NCBI RefSeq assembly: GCF_000012485.1
Contig: NC_007512.1
Location: 1,613,001-1,677,000 of the forward strand
Direction of reading: 5' to 3'
DNA length: 64,000 nt
DNA from: Pelodictyon luteolum DSM 273
GTDB lineage: Bacteria; Bacteroidota; Chlorobiia; Chlorobiales; Chlorobiaceae
A program made the position numbers and the translations under genes. This document shows, piece after piece, positions 46,172 through 56,366 of this stretch; within the stretch, counting starts at the first letter, position 1; every line of letters begins with the position of its first letter. The notes under the pieces were generated by a model. That model made no database searches. It was given only the letters and a program-made list of their open reading frames with translations, and was not told the DNA's origin.

Positions 46172-46408
46172 GGGAGCAACAATTCAATCTTTACTGGGAC
46201 AGCGGCAAAAAACATCCACACGCCGTTTCCGCTCTCTCTGTGTTTGAACCAACCTCCGGAACGTCCGTAAAGTTGCCCCGGAAGAGGCGGTACGCTGCTG
46301 TGTGAGGGGAAAATAACAATATCCTGCAATTTTCCCCGATCCCCTCCCCGCGCACCTCCGGGCCGGGGCTCAGCGATTCTTGTTTTTAGTTTGTATATTT
46401 AACCACAT

Positions 46409-46915
46409 ATGGCAGACACCGACGACAATAAACGGCAGCCGAAGGCGGCAACCCGCCAGGCAGAGACACTGTTCCGCTCGTATATGAAAGCAGAGGGGAT
46501 GCGTTGCACGACGGAGCGCATCGCGGTTCTTCGTGAAGTGTACGGTTCGGGAACACATCTCGATGCCGATGAAATATACCGGCGTATGAAGGACCGGGGC
46601 ATCGCCATATCGCGTGCAACCGTCTATCATACCCTCGACCTCCTGTTCCGGGTCCACCTCGTGGCCAAAATTGACCTCGGACACAAGCATACCCACTACG
46701 AACAGTCGCACGGCGTGGCAAACCACCTGCATGTGGTCTGTGAACAGTGCGGACTCGTCGTTGAAATCGCAAGCGCTGAACTTGGAGGCCTGCTTGAGCG
46801 GCTCTGCCGCGAGCAGGGATTCCAGCTTGGGAGCTTCAGTCTCCAGGTGTTCGGAAAATGCATGGATGATGCCGCAGGCAAAACCTGCCGGCGCCGCAGG
46901 AAAGCCGAAAAATAG
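46409..46915 (+). CDS. Fur-family metal-responsive repressor with altered zinc site
   Basis: This 168-aa regulator has the winged-helix DNA-binding domain (RCTTERIAVLREVY, AISRATVYHTLDLL) and the metal-binding dimerisation domain (GHKHTHYEQSHGVANHLHVV). The first structural zinc pair CEQC (Cys111, Cys114) is present. The second pair, normally CxxC or Cx4C near the end, is replaced by Cys151 and Cys160 eight residues apart. An N-terminal extension of about 20 residues is longer than in Fur. Iron, zinc, peroxide (PerR) or other sensing cannot be told apart from sequence. Confidence 0.85.
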   Translation: MADTDDNKRQPKAATRQAETLFRSYMKAEGMRCTTERIAVLREVYGSGTHLDADEIYRRMKDRGIAISRATVYHTLDLLFRVHLVAKIDLGHKHTHYEQSHGVANHLHVVCEQCGLVVEIASAELGGLLERLCREQGFQLGSFSLQVFGKCMDDAAGKTCRRRRKAEK

Positions 46916-46943
46916 CCGCCCGGCCTGCCCCCCCCCTACAGCC

Positions 46944-49127
46944 TCACTCTTTTTTCTTCGTGACCACGCCCGGCAGGTGGATCCGTCGGTACGCCCCGCC
47001 AAAGAGCCTGCCGAAGCGCTCAAGGGTATCGAGGCCTTTCTGCAGGGCATTTTCAGGAACCGGCGCCTCTTCGGCCTCGCTCTGGACGGGCCAGAGCAGG
47101 ATAAAGCTGTTTTTCTGGAAGTACTTGCCGAGATGCGTGGGAATTTTTGCCATTCCCGGATGGTAGGAGCGTCCGTGCTTCCGGCTCATCACAATGATGA
47201 GGCTGTCGTCGATCTTCACCTCACCGGACAATGCGAGGAAGTCGTTCCAGTCCCTGAACTGCCGGTACTCGGCATTTGAGACTGCCGAACCCCAGCCCTC
47301 TTTCAGTACGGAAATGGTCTGGCGCGTTGAATAGACCACAAGGCGGACTCCCGTGTTTTTGACGAGGCTTGCGATCTTGCCGATCCAGAGCCTGAAACCT
47401 GCCTCGTACTCCGCACCCGCCGGCACGATGAGGATGGTGCGTTTTATAGTGTCCAGCGACTGCACGGGGCGGTAGATATAGGTCGTGACATTGCCGCGCT
47501 TGAGAAGGGTTTCGGAGGCCTCCCCGAGGAAACTGTCGCTGAGCCCGCCTCTCTTCTGGTGCAGGCCGAGAATGAGGTCGGTGATCTTGTGCTCACGGAT
47601 GACACCCGATATGCCGTTGGTGATGTCGCTGTCGAAACGCAGCAGCTGGTTCAGAGCGTTATCGGTTGAGGATGCAGCAACCGCGGCTTTCTCCAGAATC
47701 TTCCGCCCGCTCTTTTCAGCAGCTTCATCACTGACGCTGTCGTCGGCGACATGGAGTGCGTAGAGGCTGCCGGGGCTTTTTGGCGACTTCAGGGTAACGC
47801 TGAGATTGATGAGCTCGTCGACCTGGTCGGGCCGGCTGAGGGGAATGAGAATCCGCTCTTCGGTCGCTGAAGAAGAGGACTCAACTGGTTTTTCCTCAAC
47901 TTCGGCCGCTGCTGCCACCCTCACGGCAGCCTTCTCTCCGACGATGGAAGCGATGGTACATGTCACCAGGATGAAGACAATGGTACCATCAAGGATACTT
48001 TCGTCGAGGAGACGCACCGGCGAGCCGTCAACGGCGTACCCGGTAACGATGCCGTAGCCTATGAGAACCGTTGCAAGGGCAACTGCGGCATGCGCGCCGA
48101 TAAGTCCGTAAACGAGGTTGCGCTGGTCGTTGCTCAGACGGAAGAATTTCTGGGTAAGAAAGGCCGAAAGGTATTTGGCCGAAGCGGCGGCGACGATGAT
48201 GACGATGGCGACCCAAATGCTCCGGAAGTCACTGAAAAAGCCCCGGATGTTGATGAGCATACCGACCCCGATCAGGAAAAACGGGATGAAAATCGCGTTG
48301 CCGACGAACCGGATGCGGTTCATGAGGGGCGAAGTATGGGGAATCAGGCGGTTCAGGGCCAGCCCCGCGAAAAAGGCGCCGATGATGGGCTCGACACCGG
48401 CCGCCTGGGCAAGAAAGCCCGCCATGAATACCAGAGCCAGAACGAAGAGGTACTGCAGGACGCTGTCATCGAAGCGCTTGAAAAACCATCGTGCAATGAC
48501 GGGAAAAGCCAGCAGTACGACAAGGGAAAAGAAACTGAGGGAGATGAGCAGCCGGATCCAGAACGCGCTTGACAGAGAGCCGGACGACATGCCGGTCACG
48601 ACGGCAAGGAGAAGCAGGGCCAGGGTGTCGGTGATGATGGTTCCGCCGACGGCGATATTGACCGCGCGGTCCCTGGAAATGCCGATCCGGCTGACCGTCG
48701 GGTAGAGAATGAGGGTGTGGGAGGCCAGAATGCTCCCGATCAGGGTGGCGGAGAGCACCGAGAGCCCGAGCAGCCATACACCAGCCATAATGCCGAAGCT
48801 GAGTGCGATGAAAAAGGTGTACAGCCCGAAAAAGATGCTGTTGCGGGTATTTTTGCGGAAATCGACGACATCGATTTCAAGGCCCGCCATGAACATGATG
48901 TAAAGCAGGCCCACGGTACCGAACAGCACGATGCTGCTGTCGCGGAGCATAAGGTTGAAACCGTGCGGGCCGACGACGGCGCCGGCTATGATAAGGCTGA
49001 TGAGGCTCGGAATCTTGAGGCGGCTGAGAAGCAGCGGAGCGAACAGGATGATGAGCAGTATCAGCGAGTACTGGAGCACGGGATTGCGCAGGGGCAGCGA
49101 CATGTCAATGGTTCCCGTCAGGAGCAT
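46944..49127 (-). CDS. Cation:proton antiporter (CPA2/Kef type) with C-terminal USP-like region
   Basis: This protein of about 727 aa has an N-terminal 12-13-helix antiporter domain (to about residue 400) with family motifs LKIPSLISLIIAGAVVGPHG and GAFFAGLALNRLIP. A cytoplasmic region follows with two universal-stress-protein-like repeats (ERILIPLSRPDQVDELINL, RTILIVPAGAEYEAGF). It exchanges Na+ or K+ for H+ across the inner membrane. Starts at 49127 (MLLTGTIDMSL) and 49103 (MSLPLRNPV) are both plausible; the frame further upstream is not membrane-like. Na+/H+ exchange would link to the Na+-pumping decarboxylase. Confidence 0.87.
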   Translation of the reverse strand: MLLTGTIDMSLPLRNPVLQYSLILLIILFAPLLLSRLKIPSLISLIIAGAVVGPHGFNLMLRDSSIVLFGTVGLLYIMFMAGLEIDVVDFRKNTRNSIFFGLYTFFIALSFGIMAGVWLLGLSVLSATLIGSILASHTLILYPTVSRIGISRDRAVNIAVGGTIITDTLALLLLAVVTGMSSGSLSSAFWIRLLISLSFFSLVVLLAFPVIARWFFKRFDDSVLQYLFVLALVFMAGFLAQAAGVEPIIGAFFAGLALNRLIPHTSPLMNRIRFVGNAIFIPFFLIGVGMLINIRGFFSDFRSIWVAIVIIVAAASAKYLSAFLTQKFFRLSNDQRNLVYGLIGAHAAVALATVLIGYGIVTGYAVDGSPVRLLDESILDGTIVFILVTCTIASIVGEKAAVRVAAAAEVEEKPVESSSSATEERILIPLSRPDQVDELINLSVTLKSPKSPGSLYALHVADDSVSDEAAEKSGRKILEKAAVAASSTDNALNQLLRFDSDITNGISGVIREHKITDLILGLHQKRGGLSDSFLGEASETLLKRGNVTTYIYRPVQSLDTIKRTILIVPAGAEYEAGFRLWIGKIASLVKNTGVRLVVYSTRQTISVLKEGWGSAVSNAEYRQFRDWNDFLALSGEVKIDDSLIIVMSRKHGRSYHPGMAKIPTHLGKYFQKNSFILLWPVQSEAEEAPVPENALQKGLDTLERFGRLFGGAYRRIHLPGVVTKKKE

Positions 49128-49329
49128 CGTCCGTACGTCGAAAGGTTCATACAACTCATATACCAAAACTAATAGGATCCGGCCGTTTCCTGTGGGGAAA
49201 TATGCACATCTTTTCCCTAGCCGGCAAACCGGAAGGCACTCTGGAAAACACGCTCCGCCTCCTCGTGAGAGTTTGTATATTGAGCGCGGAAACAATCATC
49301 GGACGTTGAAACCTCCTCACCACTGAACC

Positions 49330-49656
49330 ATGCACTGGATAGCACTATTCATGGCCATTGCCACTGAAGTGGCAGGCACGACATGCCTCAAGTTTTCCGA
49401 CGGCTTCACAAAGCTGGTACCATCTGTTTTTGTCTTTATTTTTTACACCCTGAGTTTTACCTTGCTTGGACAGGCCCTGAAAGTACTTCCGATTGGCATG
49501 TCCTATGCCATTTGGGCGGGACTGGGAACGGCATTGGTCTCAATGATTGGCGTCATATGGTTTGCCGAAGCCATCAACCCCGTCAAAATCATCTCTCTCG
49601 GGCTTATCATCATCGGCGTGGCAGGCCTGCACCTCTCCCAGCAACATGCAGTATAA
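49330..49656 (+). CDS. Small multidrug resistance (SMR) family transporter
   Basis: This 108-aa four-helix protein has the essential Glu of helix 1 in IATEVAGTT, and GQALKVLPIGMSYAIWAGLGT and GVIWFAEAINPVKI typical of EmrE/QacE. SMR dimers exchange protons for quaternary ammonium or guanidinium compounds. The Cys-free IATEVAGT context favours the drug-exporter over the Gdx/SugE branch, with modest confidence. proB begins 7 bp downstream. Confidence 0.9.
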   Translation: MHWIALFMAIATEVAGTTCLKFSDGFTKLVPSVFVFIFYTLSFTLLGQALKVLPIGMSYAIWAGLGTALVSMIGVIWFAEAINPVKIISLGLIIIGVAGLHLSQQHAV

Positions 49657-49663
49657 CAGTGAC

Positions 49664-50752
49664 ATGAACCAGGCTCATCGGGTCTACAGAAAAATCGTCG
49701 TCAAGGTCGGCACCAACGTCATCACAGGCAAGGACGGGCGTCTTGATCCTGCAATCATCGCCGATCTCACCCGGGGGATTGCTGAACTCGCCTCCGCCGG
49801 AGTGAAGGTTATCCTCGTTTCGTCGGGCGCCGTGGGGGCCGGCAGGAGCATCGTCAAGCCATCCGGAAGCATGACGACGGTGGAAGCCCGCCAGGTTCTG
49901 GCCGCAACCGGCCAGATCCGCCTTGTCAACGCTTACGCCGACCGCTTCGCAGAGCACGACATGCTTGCCGCACAGATCCTTGTCACCAGGGAGGACTTCC
50001 GCGACCGCCAGCACTACCTCAACATGCGTACCTGTCTGAATGCCCTGCTCCAGCAGAAAATCATCCCCATCGTCAACGAAAACGACGCTGTCGCAGTCAC
50101 CGAGCTGATGTTCACCGACAATGACGAACTGTCGGGCCTGATCGCCTCGATGATGCAGGTCGATGCCCATATCATCCTCTCCAACGTCGACGGGCTCTTC
50201 GACATGACGGGTGAAGAGAAAAAGCTCATCCGGGAAATCGAGCCTGCATCGAAAAACTTCAGCCAGTTCGTCCGGCCGACCAAGTCGGAGTTCGGGCGCG
50301 GTGGCATGCTCACCAAATGCAACATCGCCAACAAGCTGTCGCGCCTCGGCATCACCGTGCACATCGCCAACGGCACCACCCCCGGCATCCTGCAGCAGAT
50401 TGCCGGCGGCGAAGAGGTCGGCACCCGCTTCCCCGCCCAGAAGCCCAAGCACGGTCGCAAACAGTGGATTGCCCACAGCGAAGGGCTTGAAAAAGGGGCC
50501 GTAATCATCAACGAAGGAGCTCAAAGCGCACTCACCTCCGGGGAACGGGCCAGCAGCCTTCTTCCCGTTGGCGTCACCGGAGTGGAAGGCTCTTTCTCAA
50601 AAGGAGATGTCATCAGGATATGCTCTGAAAACGGCAAGGTCATCGGCTACGGCATGGCCTGCTGCAGCGACGAAAAAGCCCGCGCCGCCATGGGCAAGAA
50701 GGGCGAAAAACCGATAATCCATTACGATTACCTCTACATCAAGCCCGAGTAA
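49664..50752 (+). CDS. proB: Glutamate 5-kinase
   Basis: This 362-aa enzyme phosphorylates glutamate in proline synthesis. It has an amino-acid-kinase domain ([40 protein letters not shown]) and a C-terminal PUA domain (from about residue 275). The ATG at 49664 ([16 protein letters not shown]) is preferred; an ATG six codons upstream is possible. The frame also extends through the SMR gene, but that part is a shadow. proA follows after one gene. Confidence 0.95.
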   Translation: MNQAHRVYRKIVVKVGTNVITGKDGRLDPAIIADLTRGIAELASAGVKVILVSSGAVGAGRSIVKPSGSMTTVEARQVLAATGQIRLVNAYADRFAEHDMLAAQILVTREDFRDRQHYLNMRTCLNALLQQKIIPIVNENDAVAVTELMFTDNDELSGLIASMMQVDAHIILSNVDGLFDMTGEEKKLIREIEPASKNFSQFVRPTKSEFGRGGMLTKCNIANKLSRLGITVHIANGTTPGILQQIAGGEEVGTRFPAQKPKHGRKQWIAHSEGLEKGAVIINEGAQSALTSGERASSLLPVGVTGVEGSFSKGDVIRICSENGKVIGYGMACCSDEKARAAMGKKGEKPIIHYDYLYIKPE

Positions 50753-50789
50753 CAACGACCATCGAATCACCATAACACACCCTATTACC

Positions 50790-51128
50790 ATGAGCAACCT
50801 CCCGAACTGTCCGAAATGCAACTCCGAATACACCTATGAGGTCGGAGCCCTTCTCGTCTGCCCCGAATGCGCTCATGAATGGACCCGCACGGGGGATGCG
50901 GCGACAGAAGCGACCCGTGTGTGGAAGGATGCGAACGGCACGATCCTGCAGGATGGCGACACCGTGACCGTCATCAAGGACCTGAAAGTGAAAGGCGCTT
51001 CCGCACCGATCAAAGGGGGCACGAAGGTGAAGAACATCCGCCTCGTCGAAGGCGACCATGACATCGACTGCAGAATCGACGGATTCGGGGCGATGCAGCT
51101 GAAATCGGAATTCGTGAAAAAAGCCTGA
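50790..51128 (+). CDS. yjdM: PhnA/YjdM-family zinc-ribbon protein
   Basis: This 112-aa protein has an N-terminal zinc ribbon ([19 protein letters not shown]) and a C-terminal SH3-like barrel ([35 protein letters not shown]). Despite the old label as a phosphonate-utilisation protein, the family has no proven role in phosphonate breakdown. It sits between proB and proA and is likely co-transcribed, though a link to proline synthesis is not evident. Confidence 0.9.
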   Translation: MSNLPNCPKCNSEYTYEVGALLVCPECAHEWTRTGDAATEATRVWKDANGTILQDGDTVTVIKDLKVKGASAPIKGGTKVKNIRLVEGDHDIDCRIDGFGAMQLKSEFVKKA

Positions 51129-51204
51129 ACGCCGGGGACCCGGACATCGTTAGCAAGAGTTGATCCAGCCATGCAGTATGAACCCCAGTAAGGAAACCGG
51201 ACAC

Positions 51205-52467
51205 ATGACCCTCTCCGACACCATCATGGAGCAGCTTGAGGCGGTTCGGCAGGCAAGCCGCAATATCGTCACCCTCAGCGACCAGAACATCAACAAGGTC
51301 CTGGAGGACCTTGCCGGCCGCATCACCTCGAGCGCCCAGGCCATCCTCGAAGCGAACCGGAAGGATCTTGAAAAAATGGAGCGCTCGAACCCGATGTACG
51401 ACCGGCTGCTTCTTGATGAAAAACGCCTCGAGGGAATCGCAGCCGACATGAGGAACGTCGCCTCGCTCCCCTCCCCGCTCGACATCACCCTTGAGGAACG
51501 CACTCTTTCGAGCGGCCTCAGCCTCCGTAAGGCATCGGTGCCGATCGGGGTCATCGGCATCATCTATGAAGCACGGCCCAACGTCACCTTCGATGTCTTC
51601 GCACTCTGCCTGAAATCCGGCAACGCCACCGTACTCAAAGGCGGCAGTGATGCTGACCACTCAAACCGGGCCATAGCGGAGCTCATCCATACTGTCCTGC
51701 AGGACCACGGCATCAGCCCCGACATCCTCTACCTCCTGCCCTCAGAGCGGGAAGCGGCAACCATCATGATGGAAGCAGTCGGCAAAATCGACATGATCAT
51801 CCCCCGCGGCAGCCAGCAGCTGATTGACCATGTCCGCAACACGGCCAAGGTCCCGGTAATAGAAACAGGGGCCGGCATCGTGCACACCTATGTGGACCGA
51901 GACGCCGACATGGAAATGGCCAAAGCCATCGTCCTGAACGCAAAGACAAGGCGCCCGAGCGTCTGCAATGCCCTCGACACCCTCATCATCCACAGCGACC
52001 GCCTCGGAGATCTCGCAGAACTCTGCCGGCCGCTAAGCGAGCATCAGGTCATCATCTTTGCCGACAAACGATCCTACCTCGAGCTTCTCCCCTCCTACCC
52101 GGCAACACTGCTTAAGCATGCCGAACCTGAACATTACGGAACAGAGTTCCTCTCGCTGAAGATGTCGGTAAAAACCGTCGATACCCTTGATGAGGCGCTG
52201 AGCCATATCGCGACCTACAGCTCGCGCCACAGCGAAGCCCTCATCACCCGGGACAACGCGGTAAAAGCGGAGTTTTTCAAGCGGGTCGACGCAGCGGTGG
52301 TCTACCACAACGCCTCAACCGCATTCACCGACGGAGCCCAGTTCGGGCTCGGTGCCGAAATCGGCATCAGCACCCAGAAACTCCACGCCAGGGGACCCAT
52401 GGCCCTCAAGGAGCTCACCACCTACAAGTGGATGATCGAGGGTGATGGACAGACCAGGCCCCTATGA
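51205..52467 (+). CDS. proA: Gamma-glutamyl phosphate reductase
   Basis: This protein of about 420 aa is the second enzyme of proline synthesis and belongs to the aldehyde dehydrogenase fold. The motifs [29 protein letters not shown] and the catalytic Cys in [16 protein letters not shown] are present. The ATG at 51205 ([15 protein letters not shown]) gives the standard length; one at 51178 adds nine residues. Its stop overlaps the lolD start by 4 bp. Confidence 0.95.
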   Translation: MTLSDTIMEQLEAVRQASRNIVTLSDQNINKVLEDLAGRITSSAQAILEANRKDLEKMERSNPMYDRLLLDEKRLEGIAADMRNVASLPSPLDITLEERTLSSGLSLRKASVPIGVIGIIYEARPNVTFDVFALCLKSGNATVLKGGSDADHSNRAIAELIHTVLQDHGISPDILYLLPSEREAATIMMEAVGKIDMIIPRGSQQLIDHVRNTAKVPVIETGAGIVHTYVDRDADMEMAKAIVLNAKTRRPSVCNALDTLIIHSDRLGDLAELCRPLSEHQVIIFADKRSYLELLPSYPATLLKHAEPEHYGTEFLSLKMSVKTVDTLDEALSHIATYSSRHSEALITRDNAVKAEFFKRVDAAVVYHNASTAFTDGAQFGLGAEIGISTQKLHARGPMALKELTTYKWMIEGDGQTRPL

Positions 52468-53171
52468 GCATGCTCTTCGAAGCCAGAGGCATCACGAAAT
52501 CCTACGCACTGCCGGGCCGCCCGCCCCTGCCGATCCTCCGCGAAGCCGACCTTTCGGCGGCGGAAGGTGAGATGGTCACCATCATCGGAGCCTCGGGAAG
52601 CGGCAAGACGACGCTCCTCAACATGCTCGGCACACTCGACACGCCCGATGGCGGAAGCATCTTTTTTGAGGGGGAACCGCTCTTTCAGGACGGAAGGTAC
52701 CGCATGACGAAAAAGGAGCTGGCGCGGTTCCGCAACCGGAGGATCGGGTTCATATTCCAGTTCCACCACCTTCTTTCCGACTTCACTGCCCAGGAAAACG
52801 TAGCTATGGCTGAGTTCATCGCCACGGGCAGGCTGCAGCCGGCAAAAGAGCGCGCCGCCCTGCTCCTTCAGGAACTCGGGCTCTCCGGGCGTCTCAACCA
52901 TCTTCCCTCGGAGCTTTCGGGTGGAGAACAGCAGCGGGTCGCCATCGCCCGTGCACTCATGAACCAGCCGAAACTGGTGCTGGCCGACGAGCCGAGCGGA
53001 AACCTCGACAGCGAAAACAGCCAGCGCCTGTACGAACTGATGGCTGCCCTCTCGAAAGAACGCCGGACCTCGTTCATCATCGTCACCCATAATGAAACTT
53101 ACGCCGGCATGTCAGACCGCTGCCTCCGGATGCAGGACGGCCGGCTTCAGCTCTGTACACCGCTGCAATAA
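52464..53171 (+). CDS. lolD: LolD-like ABC transporter ATPase
   Basis: This 235-aa ATPase has Walker [11 protein letters not shown]-loop FQFHHLL, signature [16 protein letters not shown], Walker [13 protein letters not shown] and the H-loop IVTHNE. The [16 protein letters not shown] stretch is typical of LolD, which extracts lipoproteins from the inner membrane with LolC/E. No permease gene is next to it, so it is an orphan here. MacB-type ATPases are the other close match. The 4-bp overlap with proA points to coupling. Confidence 0.88.
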   Translation: MSMLFEARGITKSYALPGRPPLPILREADLSAAEGEMVTIIGASGSGKTTLLNMLGTLDTPDGGSIFFEGEPLFQDGRYRMTKKELARFRNRRIGFIFQFHHLLSDFTAQENVAMAEFIATGRLQPAKERAALLLQELGLSGRLNHLPSELSGGEQQRVAIARALMNQPKLVLADEPSGNLDSENSQRLYELMAALSKERRTSFIIVTHNETYAGMSDRCLRMQDGRLQLCTPLQ

Positions 53172-53183
53172 CCCCTGAACCAA

Positions 53184-54509
53184 GTGCACACCACCACTCC
53201 GAACGAAAAGAAAATCGGGCCGGTCATCCTTGCGCCCGAAGTCATGCCGAAAAACGCATGGACCTTCCTCTACGCCGCCTTTGTCTCTATCGGGCTCGTG
53301 ACCTTCGTCTCGATCGGCCAGGCCTATATCCTCAACGAGCATCTCCACATCCCCATCGACCAGCAGGGTACCATCAGCGGCAACCTGGTTTTCTGGACGG
53401 AGGTCGTCGCCCTGCTCTTCTTCGTGCCGGCAGGGGTCGTGATGGACCGCATCGGCAGAAAACCGGTCTACATCGCCGGCATGCTGCTGCTCGCCATCTC
53501 GTACTCCCTCTACCCTTACTCCACAACCATTGCAGCCCTGACACTCAGCCGCGTCATTTACGCGCTCGGCATCGTCGCCGTCACGGCAGGCCTTGCCACA
53601 ATCATGGTCGACTACCCGGCAGAACGCTCCCGCGGCAAGCTCATCGCCGTGACCGGATTCCTCAACGGGCTCGGCATCGTCACCCTCAACCAGTTTTTCG
53701 GCGGCATGCCTGAAAAGCTCATAGCCCGGGGATTCACCGGCATCGAGGCCGGCACAATTGCCCACCTTTCAATCGCCGCCCTCGCTCTTGTAACCGCGCT
53801 GGTGCTGGCATTCGGCCTGAAGGGCGGAACGCCGGTCCGCAAAGAGGAGCGGCCGCCCCTCAAAGCCCTTCTGAGGAGCGGTGTGGCGCACGCAAAGAAC
53901 CCGCGCATCCTGCTCTCCTACGGTGCGGCGTTCGTCGCGCGCGGCGACCAGTCGATCATCGGCACGTTCCTTCCGCTCTGGGGAATTACGGCCGGCATCG
54001 CCATGGGCATGGCGCCGGCCGAAGCCGTCAGGAAAGGAACCCTCATCTTCATCATATCCCAAGCCGCCGCTCTCCTCTGGGCACCCGTCATCGGTCCCCT
54101 CATCGACCGTTGGAACCGTGTCACCGCACTCACTGTATGCATGGGGCTCGCCACCCTCGGCTACCTTTCGCTCGTCTTCATCGACAATCCGCATGACGGA
54201 TTCTCGATCATCTTCTTCGTCCTGCTCGGCATCGGCCAGATCAGCTCCTTCCTCGGCGCACAGTCACTCATCGGCCAGGAGGCGCCGAGGGCGGAGCGGG
54301 GATCGGTGATCGGGATGTTCAATATCAGCGGTGCGGTTGGCATCCTCATCATCACCACCATCGGGGGAAGGATGTTTGACATGTTCAGCCCGAAGGCCCC
54401 GTTCCTCGTGGTCGGAGCCATCAACATGCTGGTGATGCTGGGGGGAATCTACGTACGGCTGAAAGCCCCCGGTAGAGTACCTGCCCGGGAGGAAGGACAG
54501 GCAGCCTGA
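53184..54509 (+). CDS. Major facilitator superfamily transporter
   Basis: This 441-aa carrier has 12 predicted helices and the MFS loop 2-3 motif (VMDRIGRKPVYIAG). Other conserved spots are ARGDQSIIGTFLPLWG and a matching DRWNRV loop in the second half. The substrate is unknown. The GTG start at 53184 lies 12 bp after lolD. It ends 22 bp from the convergent aminotransferase gene. Confidence 0.85.
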   Translation: MHTTTPNEKKIGPVILAPEVMPKNAWTFLYAAFVSIGLVTFVSIGQAYILNEHLHIPIDQQGTISGNLVFWTEVVALLFFVPAGVVMDRIGRKPVYIAGMLLLAISYSLYPYSTTIAALTLSRVIYALGIVAVTAGLATIMVDYPAERSRGKLIAVTGFLNGLGIVTLNQFFGGMPEKLIARGFTGIEAGTIAHLSIAALALVTALVLAFGLKGGTPVRKEERPPLKALLRSGVAHAKNPRILLSYGAAFVARGDQSIIGTFLPLWGITAGIAMGMAPAEAVRKGTLIFIISQAAALLWAPVIGPLIDRWNRVTALTVCMGLATLGYLSLVFIDNPHDGFSIIFFVLLGIGQISSFLGAQSLIGQEAPRAERGSVIGMFNISGAVGILIITTIGGRMFDMFSPKAPFLVVGAINMLVMLGGIYVRLKAPGRVPAREEGQAA

Positions 54510-54531
54510 CCGGAGGCCGGAGGGGAGGGGT

Positions 54532-55644
54532 TCAGGCAAGAAGAACGGAACAGACCTGCTCTATCTCCTCTTCTTTCAGGTAGGGGTGCATCGGCAGAGA
54601 GAAGACCCGTGAGGCCATATCCTCGGTAACAGGGAAATCGCCCGCTTTGTAGCCAAGGTCGCCGTAGGCCTCCTGCAGGTGCAGGGGGATCTTGTAATAG
54701 ATGACCGAAGGAATGCCCTCTTTCTGGAGGGCTCCCATCAGCTTTTCACGATCGGAGCTGTCCCGGGCGAGCACCGAGTACTGCGCCCAGGCGGAACGGT
54801 ACCCGTCCGGGACCACAGGCACCTTCAGTCTGCCACCGAGGCTGCTGCTGTAAGCCTTGGCTACACGGTCTCGGAGCATCAGTTCCTCGTCAAAAATCTC
54901 CAGTTTCTCAAGCAGTACAGCCGCCTGCATTGAATCAAGCCGTCCATTCAGGCCGATGCGCACATTGCTGTACTTGTCGACGCCGCCTCCGTGCACCCGC
55001 ACCGACACCATGAGCGCTGCGAGTTCGTCGTTGTCGGTGAAGATCGCACCGCCATCCCCCCAGCAGCCGAGCGGCTTGGCCGGAAAAAACGAGGTCGCAC
55101 CGACAAGGCCGAAACTTCCGGCTTTTTTGCCGCCCTGCGCTCCGCCGAACCCCTGGCAGGCATCCTCGAGGATCCAGAGCCCGAGCCGCAGGGCTTCGGC
55201 CTCGAGCCGCGTGTAGTCGGCAGCGAGGCCGAAAAGGTCGACAGGAATGAGCGCTTTGGGTTCCAGACCCCGGGCCCGGGCTTCCAGCACCCCTTTCTCA
55301 AGCAGAGCAGGATCGATATTGAATGTATCGGGGTCGATGTCGACAAACACTGGCGTCGCTCCAGTGAGGCTCACTACTTCGGCCGTCGCCACGAACGTGA
55401 AGGGTGTCGTCAGCACCGCATCGCCGGGGCCGATCCCTTTGGCCATGAGGGCAATGAGGAGCGCGTCGGTACCCGAAGAGCATGAAAGGCAGTGCTTCGT
55501 ACCTGCATAGGCCGCCAGCTTCGACTCAAGCTCAGCCACTTCGGGCCCCATGATGAACTGGGCACGGTCTACGATGGACTCGAGACGGGCCATCACGGCC
55601 CCGCGGATCCGGTCTTTCTGGGTAACAAGGTCGATGAATTGCAT
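54532..55644 (-). CDS. DegT/DnrJ/EryC1/StrS-family PLP aminotransferase
   Basis: This 370-aa enzyme of fold type I carries the PLP lysine in TSFFPAKPLGCWGDGG. Other family features are CSSGTDALLIALMAKGIGPGD, EDACQGFGGAQGGKKAG and RLDSMQAAVLLEKL. Such enzymes transaminate nucleotide-linked keto-sugars for surface polysaccharides. The closest type is the WbpE/WlbC group for UDP-GlcNAc(3NAc)A. No other sugar gene is adjacent. The ATG at 55644 (MQFIDLVTQKDRIRG) is the usual start; the frame upstream is T-rich and not conserved. Confidence 0.92.
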   Translation of the reverse strand: MQFIDLVTQKDRIRGAVMARLESIVDRAQFIMGPEVAELESKLAAYAGTKHCLSCSSGTDALLIALMAKGIGPGDAVLTTPFTFVATAEVVSLTGATPVFVDIDPDTFNIDPALLEKGVLEARARGLEPKALIPVDLFGLAADYTRLEAEALRLGLWILEDACQGFGGAQGGKKAGSFGLVGATSFFPAKPLGCWGDGGAIFTDNDELAALMVSVRVHGGGVDKYSNVRIGLNGRLDSMQAAVLLEKLEIFDEELMLRDRVAKAYSSSLGGRLKVPVVPDGYRSAWAQYSVLARDSSDREKLMGALQKEGIPSVIYYKIPLHLQEAYGDLGYKAGDFPVTEDMASRVFSLPMHPYLKEEEIEQVCSVLLA

Positions 55645-55721
55645 GGCAAAGTAGGGTTGAGCGGTTGATTTCTTTAAAAACTGTTGCTCAAAGTACGGAT
55701 TCCCCGCATTCTTCCCCACCG

Positions 55722-55745
55722 AAAAAAAGCCGGCCCGGGAGGCCG
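55722..55745 (-). terminator. Terminator of the pentapeptide-repeat gene
   Basis: On the minus strand CGGCC-TCCCG-GGCCG, followed by GC and a seven-T run, lies immediately after the stop codon at 55746-55748. It has a short but GC-rich stem. Confidence 0.6.
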
Positions 55746-56366
55746 TCACTCTATGCGGATGCCATAGCCCTCAAGGAGACCTGTGAGTTCCGGCAGGCAA
55801 AAGCGGGCCTTGCCGATCCGGTTGAGATCCGGACGGAAGGAGTAGTTGCGGGCCGTACGGAAATCAGCTTTTTCAAGGTTCGTGTGCATGAAGGCAGCCC
55901 GCTGGAGATCGCAGTCGGCGAACACCGCTCCCCGGAGATCTGCGTCGCTGAAGTCGGTCTCATAAAGCTCGCACCCCTCGAAACGGGTGCCGCGGATATC
56001 AAGCCCGGCAAAGGAGGCGAGGCGCAGCATAGAGGCCTCGAACGAAAACGAAAGCAATACCTTTCGGCACCGGGCGAACTGCACGCCCTCCAGACGGCAT
56101 CCCTGGAACACCGTGTCCTGAAAGCTCGTGCCATCCACCTCCATGAGGCTGCAGTCGCAGTTCCTGAATACGCACTCCCGGAACGTCATTGAAGATGTCA
56201 TGGAGGAGGTCATTGAAGATGTCATTGAGGACGCCATGGTGGAAAGGGTTGTAGCCCGGAACACGCACCCCACAAATGAACATCCGTCATACACCCCGGC
56301 AGAAAGAGGCGAATCGCGGAAATCCGCGCCTTCATAGATTTGTTCTTCAACGATATCGTCCGGCAT
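55746..56366 (-). CDS. Pentapeptide-repeat protein with an inserted SSMT repeat
   Basis: This 206-aa protein is built from pentapeptide (A(D/N)LXX-like) repeats that should form a right-handed beta helix: FRDSPLSAGVYDGCSFVGC, FRECVFRNCDC, then GTSFQDTVFQGCRLEGVQF and FEGCELYETDFSDADLRGA. Near residue 45-60 the periodicity is broken by four copies of SSMT, encoded by a 12-bp tandem repeat. It ends with a short non-repeat tail (LPELTGLLEGYGIRIE). The ATG at 56366 (MPDDIVEEQIYEGADF) is preferred. Function unknown; such proteins can protect gyrase or act as structural modules. Confidence 0.8.
   Translation of the reverse strand: MPDDIVEEQIYEGADFRDSPLSAGVYDGCSFVGCVFRATTLSTMASSMTSSMTSSMTSSMTFRECVFRNCDCSLMEVDGTSFQDTVFQGCRLEGVQFARCRKVLLSFSFEASMLRLASFAGLDIRGTRFEGCELYETDFSDADLRGAVFADCDLQRAAFMHTNLEKADFRTARNYSFRPDLNRIGKARFCLPELTGLLEGYGIRIE
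56185..56232 (-). repeat. Four 12-bp tandem repeats inside the pentapeptide-repeat gene
   Basis: GTCATTGAAGAT, GTCATGGAGGAG, GTCATTGAAGAT and GTCATTGAGGAC follow each other without gaps, and a degenerate fifth copy starts at 56233. On the coding strand they encode SSMT tetrapeptides. Units 1 and 3 are identical, which points to recent slippage or duplication of a 24-bp pair. Confidence 0.9.
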
